From Deltaproteobacteria bacterium (GTDB lineage Bacteria > Myxococcota > Polyangia > Haliangiales > Haliangiaceae): a stretch of DNA of 6,332 nucleotides. Under the pieces are notes generated by a model, which saw only the letters and a list, made by a program, of their open reading frames with translations, did no database searches and was not told the origin of the DNA. Position numbers and translations under genes: made by a program. Within the stretch, counting starts at the first letter, position 1. Every line of letters starts with the position of its first letter. Location of the stretch: positions 1-6,332 of the forward strand of contig JAGSPR010000392.1 in assembly GCA_018262455.1 (NCBI GenBank). The letters run 5' to 3'. Positions 1-6,332 of the stretch are shown piece by piece.

Positions 1-821
<821 letters not shown>

Positions 822-824
822 GGT

Positions 825-3800
825 TCAGTGCCCCCCGTGGGAAGGCGCCGCTGCTGGCGGGACCAGCGTCGGGTTCGGGTTGCGGACGCGTGCGAGGAAC
901 CGGTTGCGCGGCTTCGTGTACGTCTCGGGCAGCAGCGCGTACTGCCGCTGATCGCCGTGCGCGCGTGACACCCGGCTGTTCGGATCGGAGAGGTCGCCGA
1001 ACATGATCGCCTCGGTCGGGCACGCCGCCTGGCAGGCGGTCTGGACCGTGCCGTCGGGCATCGGCGCGTCGACCGTGCCCGGGTGCTCGTTGCGGCGCTC
1101 TGCACGCGCATGGATCTTGGCAGCCTCGATCCGCTGGACGCAGAACGTGCACTTCTCCATCACGCCGCGCATGCGGACCGTGACCTCCGGGTTGAACAGC
1201 AACCGTCGGACCTTGTTGCGGGCCTCGCGCCACTCCTTGTTCCAGTCGAGGAAGTTGAAGCGGCGGACCTTGTACGGGCAGTTGTTGGCGCAGTACCGCG
1301 TGCCGATGCAGCGGTTGTAGGCCATGTCGTTGAGGCCCTCGTCGGAGTGCGACGTCGCGCCGACCGGGCACACCTGCTCGCACGGTGCGTTCTCGCACTG
1401 CTGGCAGGCCACCGGCTGGTGGACGACGACCGCATCCTCGCCGCGCCCGCGGTAGTAGCGGTCGATGCGGATCCAGCTCATCTCGCGGTTGTTGATGATC
1501 TCCTTGCGACCGACGACCGGGATGTTGTTCTCGGCCTGGCACGCGACCTGACACGAGTTGCAGCCCGTGCAGGTGCTGAGATCGATCGCCATGCCCCAGC
1601 GATGGCCCTTGTAGACCTGCTCCTTGAACAGCGAGAGGCCACGCTGCTCACCCGCGGGCGCGACGTTCGCGTCGTCCCAGTAGATCTCCGGGCCCGCTTC
1701 CGCGCGCCACGCCTTGTCCTTGACGAGCGTCGCGCCGGTGACCTCGTGGATCAGCTCGGGCAGGCGCTCCTGGATCCCGTCGAGGTTCACCTCGGGCTTG
1801 ATGCCCGTGCGGATGTCCCAGTGCTCCTGGACGCTCGCGAGCTCGTAGCTCTTGCCGACCGAGGTGACCTTCGCGTTGGTCGCGATGTCGAAGCCCGCGG
1901 TGGTGCGGACCTTGTTCGTGTTCCAGCCGACCGTCCGGTCGCCCTGCCCGCCGACGCGACCCGCTGCGGTGCGACCGCCGCCGAGCACGAGGCTGATCGA
2001 GAACCGCGCCTGACCGGGGATCGTGTAGCAGGGTAGCTCGACCTCGCGCTCGCCGATCTTCACCTTGATCATCGAGTCGTTGTCGAGCCCGAGTGCCGTC
2101 GCGGTCTCCGGGCCGACGAGCGCGTAGTTGTCCCAGGTGACCTTCGTCAGGAAGTCCGGGGTCTCCTGGAGCCACGCGTTGTTCGCGAACCGACCATCGT
2201 AGGAGAAGCTCGAGTAGTGGAACGTCACCTCGACCGAGCCGCCCTCGGGGGCGCTGCTGCCGCCCTGCGACGGGGTCAGGGTGGGGTTCGGCAACGGCTG
2301 AACCGTCAGGCCCTGCGCGATCGGAGGCTTGTCGTTCGCGACGAAGCCGTCATGGACGTTCTGCCGCCAGTTGGCGCCCAGGTTGAGCGCGGTGAGCTGG
2401 TCGCGGACCAGGACCTCACCCGTTCGCTCCTCGCCTGACAGCAGCGAGAGCAGCTCGATGTTCGAGATCCCGCCGTAGAGCGGCGCGATCAGCGGCTGTG
2501 CGATCGTGATGGTGCCATCCCACGTCCGGGCGTCGCCCCAGGCCTCGAGGAAGTGGGCGCGCGGCACGTGCCACGTCGACTTCTGCGAGGTCTCGTTGAC
2601 GTACTCGTGGAGGTGGAGCGAGGTCTTGACGTTGCCGAGCGCGGCGGCGAAATCGAGATCCGCGGGCGCGTCGTAGACCGGGTTGCCGCCGACGATGATC
2701 AGCGTCTGGACCTTGCCAGCCGCCATGTCACGCGCGAGCGAGGTGATCGACGCGAGGTGGCTCGGCCGATCCGGCTCGGGATCCTCGATGTAATCGAGCG
2801 TCGTGCCGGGCGCGCCCAGCTTCTCGTTGATCCGCGCGACCAGGGCATGGACCTCGGGCGGCTGGCGCCGGCCCGCGATCACGATCGACTTGCCCACGTT
2901 CTGCTTGAGCTCGCCGACGAGGACGTCGAGGTAGCGCTTGACCTTCGCGTCGTCGAGCACCTTGGCACTGACGGTGCTCGTTCCGCCGAGCGCGCGATCG
3001 AGGTACATCGCGACCGGCAGCCCGAACTCGGACCGCAGCGGCAGCCGGTGGTCGGCCATCGCGCCGGTGTTGGTGTACGTGCTCTCGATCGACCACAGCC
3101 GGTTCATCTTGTTGATGCCCAGCGAGCCGTGGAGCCGCCGCGACCGCGCGAAGTCACGGCTGTAGCGCATCGCCGCCGGGTGTTCGACGAACAGATCGCA
3201 ATCGATCGTCACGATCGTCTCGGCACGATCGAGTCGCGCGAGCGGACGCACCGGCCGATTGAACGCCTTCTGGGTGCCGAGCCGTTCGTTGTCCCACGAC
3301 AGCGCCTCGTACTCGTGCCAGCCCACGCCCTTGCTGGCGAGCTGACGCTTCAGGGCCTGCATGGTCGGCGAGGACGACGCCTCGCTGAGCACGCGCACGC
3401 CGGTCAGGTTCTTGCGAACCTCCGCGAGCGCGGCGCGCACGGTCTCGAGCGACGTGCCGGCGCCCTTGGACAGCGGGCCCTGCGAGCGATCGGGATCGTA
3501 GAGGTGGAGGATGCTGGCCTGCGCGAACGTCGAGCAGCCCGCGTGGCTCGACGTACCGGTGGGCGCCGGCACCGTGCCGCCGCTGGCGAACGGGTGCTCG
3601 GGGTTGCCATCGAGCTTGATCGGACGCCCTTCGAACGAGGTCGCGAGCAACGCATGCCCGACGCCGCCGAGATCGAACGCCGTCGCGTACTTCTGTGTCG
3701 TGCCCGGGACCTGATCCTCGGGGCGGCGCGCGAGCGGGACGATCTCTTCCTTCTCGTAGCGCTTGCAGCCGGCCACGCCGGCGAGCGCCATCGATGCGCC

Positions 3801-4025
3801 CATCAGGTGGAAGAAGTTGCGGCGAGACAGCGGGTCAGTCACCTCGGCCGCCGGCGGAAACTCGTGGTTCGCGGTGGTCTGGAACGGAGCCTTGCCGTCG
3901 AGCTCGCGGAGCGAGCGCCAGTAACCATGCTCGGGCGTCGGAGCCGCAGGCTGCACGGGCTCGGCGTCGGAGCCGTACGCCCGCTCGTAGTTGTCTTCGT
4001 GATCTTGCTCGTTGTGCGCGGACAT
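825..4025 (-). CDS. actB: Alternative complex III subunit ActB, fused molybdopterin-oxidoreductase-like and four-cluster Fe-S protein
   Basis: ActB (1066 residues, a normal fused length) is the electron-wiring subunit of alternative complex III on the periplasmic face. Residues about 35-110 match the extended Tat signal of this family, with SRRNFF at 67-72, a hydrophobic stretch and a lipobox-like VAGC ending at Cys87. Residues about 110-790 resemble a molybdopterin oxidoreductase, but I see no N-terminal Cys cluster motif, and ActB is known to lack the molybdenum cofactor. The C-terminal ferredoxin domain has Cys at 819/822/825/829, 874/877/882/886, 906/912/916 and 959/962/998/1002. Thr909 stands where the third group would have its second Cys, which predicts three [4Fe-4S] clusters and one [3Fe-4S] cluster. 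The ATG at 4023-4025 follows an AGGAG with 6-base spacing. It lies between actA and actC, as in known ACIII operons. Confidence 0.96.
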   Translation of the reverse strand: MSAHNEQDHEDNYERAYGSDAEPVQPAAPTPEHGYWRSLRELDGKAPFQTTANHEFPPAAEVTDPLSRRNFFHLMGASMALAGVAGCKRYEKEEIVPLARRPEDQVPGTTQKYATAFDLGGVGHALLATSFEGRPIKLDGNPEHPFASGGTVPAPTGTSSHAGCSTFAQASILHLYDPDRSQGPLSKGAGTSLETVRAALAEVRKNLTGVRVLSEASSSPTMQALKRQLASKGVGWHEYEALSWDNERLGTQKAFNRPVRPLARLDRAETIVTIDCDLFVEHPAAMRYSRDFARSRRLHGSLGINKMNRLWSIESTYTNTGAMADHRLPLRSEFGLPVAMYLDRALGGTSTVSAKVLDDAKVKRYLDVLVGELKQNVGKSIVIAGRRQPPEVHALVARINEKLGAPGTTLDYIEDPEPDRPSHLASITSLARDMAAGKVQTLIIVGGNPVYDAPADLDFAAALGNVKTSLHLHEYVNETSQKSTWHVPRAHFLEAWGDARTWDGTITIAQPLIAPLYGGISNIELLSLLSGEERTGEVLVRDQLTALNLGANWRQNVHDGFVANDKPPIAQGLTVQPLPNPTLTPSQGGSSAPEGGSVEVTFHYSSFSYDGRFANNAWLQETPDFLTKVTWDNYALVGPETATALGLDNDSMIKVKIGEREVELPCYTIPGQARFSISLVLGGGRTAAGRVGGQGDRTVGWNTNKVRTTAGFDIATNAKVTSVGKSYELASVQEHWDIRTGIKPEVNLDGIQERLPELIHEVTGATLVKDKAWRAEAGPEIYWDDANVAPAGEQRGLSLFKEQVYKGHRWGMAIDLSTCTGCNSCQVACQAENNIPVVGRKEIINNREMSWIRIDRYYRGRGEDAVVVHQPVACQQCENAPCEQVCPVGATSHSDEGLNDMAYNRCIGTRYCANNCPYKVRRFNFLDWNKEWREARNKVRRLLFNPEVTVRMRGVMEKCTFCVQRIEAAKIHARAERRNEHPGTVDAPMPDGTVQTACQAACPTEAIMFGDLSDPNSRVSRAHGDQRQYALLPETYTKPRNRFLARVRNPNPTLVPPAAAPSHGGH
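831..836 (-). promoter_or_regulatory. Weak Shine-Dalgarno-like G-run for actC
   Basis: On the minus strand a run of six G lies inside the last codons of actB, 9 bases before the actC ATG. The match to the Shine-Dalgarno consensus is poor. With only 3 bases between the actB stop and the actC start, reinitiation by ribosomes finishing actB is the more likely route to ActC synthesis. Confidence 0.35.
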
Positions 4026-4031
4026 CCTCGG

Positions 4032-4036
4032 CTCCT
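4032..4036 (-). promoter_or_regulatory. Ribosome binding site of actB, overlapping the actA stop codon
   Basis: AGGAG on the minus strand shares its first two bases with the TAG stop of actA and sits 6 bases before the actB ATG. It supports the chosen actB start and suggests translational coupling, which would keep ActA and ActB at matched levels. Confidence 0.75.
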
Positions 4037-4676
4037 AGCGATGGCAGGTCGAGCAGTTGATGGGAGGGTGAATGTTGCGCTCGGTCATCAAGCGGGCCCC
4101 TTCGCCCTCGGGGGCCTCGTAGCCCATCGTCGTGATCTGGTCGATCGGACGGATGTAGGCGGAGGGATCGCGGTGACAGTCCACGCACCACGTCATCGTC
4201 AGGGACTTGGCCTGATAGACCTTCACCATCTGATCGACGCGGCCGTGGCACGTCTCGCAACCGACGGCCGCATTCACGTGCGCCTCGTGGTTGAAGTAGA
4301 CGTAGTCCGGCACGTCGTGGACCCGGGTCCAGTGCACCGGCAGGTTCTCCGAGAACGCGGCCCGGATCGGCAGCAACAACTCGGAGTCCTTCTTCACGGT
4401 CGAGTGACAGTTCATGCACACGGCGGCCGGCGGGACCGCGGCTTCGCCGGCCCGCTCCACCGTCGAGTGGCAATAGCGACAGTCGATGCCGAGCTCACCC
4501 GCATGAAGCGCGTGGCTGTAGGGCACCGGCTGGTCAGGTTGGTAGCCAATCCGTATGGCCTCCGGCGTCACGCCGTAGGCAACCAGGGCGACCAGATAGA
4601 CCGGTGCGCCGAGGACCAACAGATTGATCCACTTCTTGAGAGTGTCGGTCCATTCGGGGAATGTGAAACGCGGCAT
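4035..4676 (-). CDS. actA: Alternative complex III subunit ActA, membrane-anchored pentaheme cytochrome c
   Basis: ActA (213 residues) is the multiheme c-type cytochrome of alternative complex III and accepts electrons from the ActB Fe-S chain in the periplasm. One hydrophobic helix at about 16-35, after a short N-terminus containing two lysines, fits an uncleaved anchor with the heme domain outside. Five CXXCH motifs are visible: CRYCH (66-70), CMNCH (87-91), CETCH (140-144), CVDCH (164-168) and CSTCH (208-212), the last one residue from the C-terminus. Candidate distal ligands include the histidines of YSHALHAGE (53-61) and FNHEAHV (128-134). The ATG at 4674-4676 has AGGAA 5 bases upstream. 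It is the first gene of the act operon, 9 bases ahead of actB. Other cytochrome c3/NapC-like pentahemes are possible from the motifs alone, but the neighbours decide the call. Confidence 0.95.
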   Translation of the reverse strand: MPRFTFPEWTDTLKKWINLLVLGAPVYLVALVAYGVTPEAIRIGYQPDQPVPYSHALHAGELGIDCRYCHSTVERAGEAAVPPAAVCMNCHSTVKKDSELLLPIRAAFSENLPVHWTRVHDVPDYVYFNHEAHVNAAVGCETCHGRVDQMVKVYQAKSLTMTWCVDCHRDPSAYIRPIDQITTMGYEAPEGEGARLMTERNIHPPINCSTCHR

Positions 4677-4681
4677 GGAGG

Positions 4682-4686
4682 TTCCT
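4682..4686 (-). promoter_or_regulatory. Ribosome binding site of actA
   Basis: AGGAA on the minus strand lies 5 bases before the actA ATG. It supports the start that gives a short N-terminus followed directly by the membrane anchor. Confidence 0.65.
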
Positions 4687-4763
4687 GCGTCTGCTGTGCG
4701 CGGTCGGTCCGGTTACTAGATCGACATCGCCGCTCTGCGACGCCCTTTTCCTATGTTCCGACA

Positions 4764-4787
4764 CCATCTCGCAAGGTTGCGAGGTGG
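4764..4787. promoter_or_regulatory. Palindrome upstream of actA, candidate operator
   Basis: The left arm CCATCTCGCAA and right arm TTGCGAGGTGG flank a central GG. Ten of eleven positions pair, and the inner 7-base arms CTCGCAA/TTGCGAG are perfect. Its centre is about 100 bases upstream of the actA start. The symmetry and position fit a binding site for a dimeric regulator of the act operon, but no regulator gene is visible in the window. There is no T-run on either side, so it is not an intrinsic terminator. Confidence 0.45.
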
Positions 4788-4824
4788 ATTCTTACGGTGG
4801 CGTCTGGTCGCACTTCGAGGTCCA

Positions 4825-4844
4825 AGCATCTGATCTGGGATGCT
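4825..4844. repeat. Short inverted repeat (stem-loop) in the divergent region
   Basis: AGCATC and GATGCT form a 6-base perfect stem around an 8-base loop, and the outer CA/TG bases could pair further with one bulge. No T-run follows on either strand, so it is not a typical terminator. It could be a regulatory dyad or chance. Confidence 0.25.
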
Positions 4845-4925
4845 CTTGTCGCAGTTCCCGTCGACGCGCGGGCTGTGGCGAATCAGCGCGTGGGAGATCG
4901 CCGCGACAATCCGCCGCAGGGAATT

Positions 4926-4949
4926 GCGAAGCCGCGAAGGCCGCGAAGG
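4926..4949. repeat. GCGAAG short tandem repeat
   Basis: Three consecutive units, GCGAAGCC, GCGAAGGCC and GCGAAGGAT, lie between the genes. The last two copies of CCGCGAAGG are exact. It may be one copy of a genome-wide extragenic repeat or simple replication slippage. No function can be read from the sequence alone. Confidence 0.5.
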
Positions 4950-5036
4950 ATCGATCTCGCGGCAACCATGTGGTGATCGCGGTTCATCGGCCGACCGGAC
5001 GCGCAGGTGAAGGTCTGACTGTGGCAACCTGGTGCG

Positions 5037-6011
5037 GTGCTGGCGGGGCTGATCATCGGGCTGATCGTTGGCCTGATCATCGGCGCGCTCGCGGTGACGC
5101 TGCGCAACCGGCGCAAGCTCCGCGCCGAGGTCACGACGCCGTTCGAAGGTGTCGCGCCGGCGCCCGGACCGACCGAGCGCGGCCCCCCGCTGCCGGTGGT
5201 GCTCGTGCACGGGCTGTTCGGCTTCGATCGGATCGGCGTGCCGGGGGCGCGCTTCGACTACTTCCGCGGGATCGCCAAGCACCTCGAGACGCTCGGCTGC
5301 CAGGCGCACGCGGTGCGGCTGCCGCGGGCGGGCTCGGTCCCCGTACGCGCGAAGGCGCTGGTCGCCGCGATCGAGGCCCTGCCTCACGGGCGGATCGATC
5401 TGATCGCCCATAGCCTCGGAGGCCTCGACGCCCGCTACGCGCTCGCGCACCTCGGCCTGGCGTCGCGGGTGCGCTCGCTGGTCACCGTGGGGACGCCGCA
5501 CCGCGGCTCGCCGATCGCCGATCTGGTGCTGCGAGGGCCGATCGGCTGGGCTCATCGCATGATGCGGGCGATCGGCCTGCCGATCGAAGCGGTCGAGTGG
5601 CTGTCGACCGAGGCCGCGGAGCGGTTCAATCGCGAGGTGCTCGACGTACCTGGTGTGCGCTACGCGTGCGTGGTCGGCGGGATGCAGCGCGAGGACTCGA
5701 TCGTCCCGTTGCCGCTCGTGCCCGCGCACGCCTACCTCCGCAAGGTCGCCGGGGCAAACGACGGGCTCGTGCCGACCGCTTCGCAATACTGGGGCGAGAC
5801 GCTCGTCGAGATCGAGGCCGACCACTTCGCGCAGATCGGCTGGCGGGTCGCGATCCGGCACACCTTCGATGCGCGCGGGCTCTATGCCTTCATCGTGGCC
5901 CAGCTCGGGGATCAGGGCCGCGCGGGTGCCCACGACAGCGGCGGAGTCTTGCGCGCCGACCGGATGTTGCCGGGCACGACATCGACCGGCACCGGTGGCG
6001 TGAGCTCGTAG
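5037..6011 (+). CDS. Membrane-anchored alpha/beta-hydrolase, triacylglycerol lipase / LCAT-like
   Basis: This 324-residue protein looks like a serine ester hydrolase acting on lipids or other acyl esters; the substrate is unknown. Residues 2-20 form one transmembrane helix with Gly at 4, 8, 12 and 16, followed by the basic RNRRK (23-27). The fold begins at VVLVHGLFG (54-62, oxyanion region). The nucleophile elbow is AHSLGG (Ser126), with Ala in place of the usual first Gly, as in many LCAT/PGAP1-like members. TVGTPHRGSPIADL (150-163) is typical of bacterial lipases. The triad is completed by Asp242 in ANDGLVP and His263 in ADHFAQIGW. Residues about 292-324 look unconserved and overlap the convergent gene. 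The GTG start at 5037 is the first usual start after an in-frame TGA at 5016-5018. It lacks a clear ribosome binding site, so CTG at 5019 is a possible alternative. Confidence 0.88.
   Translation: MLAGLIIGLIVGLIIGALAVTLRNRRKLRAEVTTPFEGVAPAPGPTERGPPLPVVLVHGLFGFDRIGVPGARFDYFRGIAKHLETLGCQAHAVRLPRAGSVPVRAKALVAAIEALPHGRIDLIAHSLGGLDARYALAHLGLASRVRSLVTVGTPHRGSPIADLVLRGPIGWAHRMMRAIGLPIEAVEWLSTEAAERFNREVLDVPGVRYACVVGGMQREDSIVPLPLVPAHAYLRKVAGANDGLVPTASQYWGETLVEIEADHFAQIGWRVAIRHTFDARGLYAFIVAQLGDQGRAGAHDSGGVLRADRMLPGTTSTGTGGVSS
5049..5084 (+). repeat. Three tandem 12-base repeats encoding the lipase membrane anchor
   Basis: The units are CTGATCATCGGG, CTGATCGTTGGC and CTGATCATCGGC. Each encodes Leu-Ile-Ile/Val-Gly and together they build the glycine-spaced core of the transmembrane helix. 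The first and third units share 11 consecutive identical bases. This suggests the anchor grew by short duplication. Confidence 0.7.
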
Positions 6012-6332
6012 AGGAAGCCGCGGGTGTCGATCTTCGCGGGGAACGTGCCCATGTAGCGCACGACCCGGCGCCAGTGCTCCTGCTGCTCGCCCTTGGCGAC
6101 GTGGTCGCGGTGCCGCAGCAAGAAGTCCGCGAGCCGCACCGCGAGCTGGTTGTAGAGCCGGTGACAGCCGTGGCTGTTGCCATTGACGATCGAGGTGACG
6201 CTCGCCGAGCCGTGCGTGCCGATGCCGTTGTCAGCGAACTTCTCGCTGCCGTCCTTCTGCTTGACGACCTGATAATGCTCGATCAGGACCATGCCGTACG
6301 CAGCGCGCGGTCCCGGGCCCATGATCGAGGTC
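5912..6332 (-). CDS. L,D-transpeptidase, YkuD domain (N-terminal part outside the window)
   Basis: This is the C-terminal 139 residues of a YkuD-type L,D-transpeptidase, an envelope enzyme that makes 3-3 peptidoglycan cross-links or attaches proteins to peptidoglycan. The visible part contains GMVLIEHY and GIGTHGS (conserved His), then GNSHGCHRLYN. The latter holds the catalytic Cys, encoded by the TGT whose complement is at 6164-6166. The SHGC-x-R signature is diagnostic, although His follows the Cys where Val or Ile is common. About 83 residues follow the Cys, including PPVPVDVVPGNIRS, which looks like conserved family sequence and supports the reading frame down to the TGA at 5912-5914. 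The frame stays open to the right edge, so the ATG at 6320-6322 is internal and the true start lies beyond 6332. A signal peptide would be expected there. Confidence 0.87.
   Translation of the reverse strand, partial: TSIMGPGPRAAYGMVLIEHYQVVKQKDGSEKFADNGIGTHGSASVTSIVNGNSHGCHRLYNQLAVRLADFLLRHRDHVAKGEQQEHWRRVVRYMGTFPAKIDTRGFLYELTPPVPVDVVPGNIRSARKTPPLSWAPARP

Larger units (their letters stand above)
4677..5036. other. Divergent intergenic region between actA and the lipase-like gene
   Basis: This 360-base stretch separates actA (leftward) from the hydrolase (rightward), so it should carry the act operon promoter and perhaps the hydrolase promoter. I see no convincing -35/-10 pair on either strand. 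The best minus-strand candidates are TTGCGA with TAGGAA at a short 15-base spacing, overlapping the palindrome, and TAGTAA near 4715; both are weak. It holds a palindrome near 4775, a small stem-loop near 4835 and a GCGAAG repeat near 4937. The open frames crossing it encode Arg- and Ser-rich sequence with no recognisable domain and look like shadows of high GC content. Confidence 0.7.

Noticed and set aside
3195..3230. A cluster of GATC/CGATCG sites
   Set aside because: It lies inside actB where Ile, Asp, Arg and Val codons produce these words. The same words are common across the window, so it is not a distinct element.
825..4025. Possible formate dehydrogenase, polysulfide reductase or other true molybdoenzyme for the actB gene
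   Set aside because: The molybdopterin-like domain lacks an N-terminal Cys cluster motif, is fused to the ferredoxin domain in the ACIII manner, and is flanked by pentaheme ActA and ActC.
4825..4844. Intrinsic terminator
   Set aside because: The stem is only 6 bases, the loop is long and no T-run follows on either strand.
2553..4976. An 807-residue open frame on the plus strand antisense to actB and actA
   Set aside because: It is Arg-, Ala- and Val-rich without recognisable domains and mirrors the highly constrained actB/actA codons. Long antisense frames are expected in high-GC genes.
4784..5413. A GTG-started plus-strand frame through the palindrome and into the hydrolase
   Set aside because: The non-overlapping part (4784-5036) has no recognisable motif, it begins inside the palindrome, and its second half is out of frame with the supported hydrolase.
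4716..5933. A 405-residue open frame on the minus strand across the intergenic region and the hydrolase
   Set aside because: It is antisense to a clear lipase-fold gene, rich in Arg, His, Asp and Pro, and has no domain. It would also cover the divergent promoter region.

Overview
The window is GC-rich, densely coding bacterial DNA with five genes. The three on the left lie on the minus strand and form the start of an alternative complex III (ACIII) operon, actA-actB-actC, read from right to left. ACIII is a membrane quinol oxidoreductase that replaces the cytochrome bc1 complex in several bacterial phyla. The high GC content, the ACIII type (separate pentaheme ActA and fused molybdopterin-like/ferredoxin ActB) and the neighbouring lipase and L,D-transpeptidase suggest a Gram-negative soil or aquatic bacterium, perhaps Myxococcota. 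This placement is an inference from protein style, since the window has no taxonomic marker gene.

Layout: actC (1-821, minus, cut by the left edge), actB (825-4025, minus) and actA (4035-4676, minus) are packed with gaps of 3 and 9 bases, so they are almost certainly one transcript and translationally coupled. A 360-base divergent intergenic region (4677-5036) follows. It holds a near-perfect palindrome and a short GCGAAG repeat but no gene I can support. A membrane-anchored alpha/beta-hydrolase of the triacylglycerol lipase/LCAT-like type runs rightward (5037-6011). Its 3' end overlaps by 100 bases, tail to tail, the 3' end of an L,D-transpeptidase (YkuD) gene (5912 to the right edge, minus), whose start lies outside the window.

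How the genes work together: ActC (NrfD-like membrane subunit) is expected to oxidise quinol. ActB carries a four-cluster ferredoxin domain behind a cofactor-less molybdopterin-oxidoreductase-like domain, and ActA carries five c-type hemes that pass electrons towards a periplasmic cytochrome c or directly to a terminal oxidase. The remaining subunits (actD, actE, actF), and often cytochrome oxidase genes, would be expected to the left of position 1. The hydrolase and transpeptidase are cell-envelope type functions with no evident link to ACIII.

I see no mobile element, CRISPR array, tRNA/rRNA or clearly new system. The points most worth a second look are the palindrome upstream of actA, the predicted inside-facing topology and glycine-zipper anchor of the lipase, and the 100-base convergent coding overlap.
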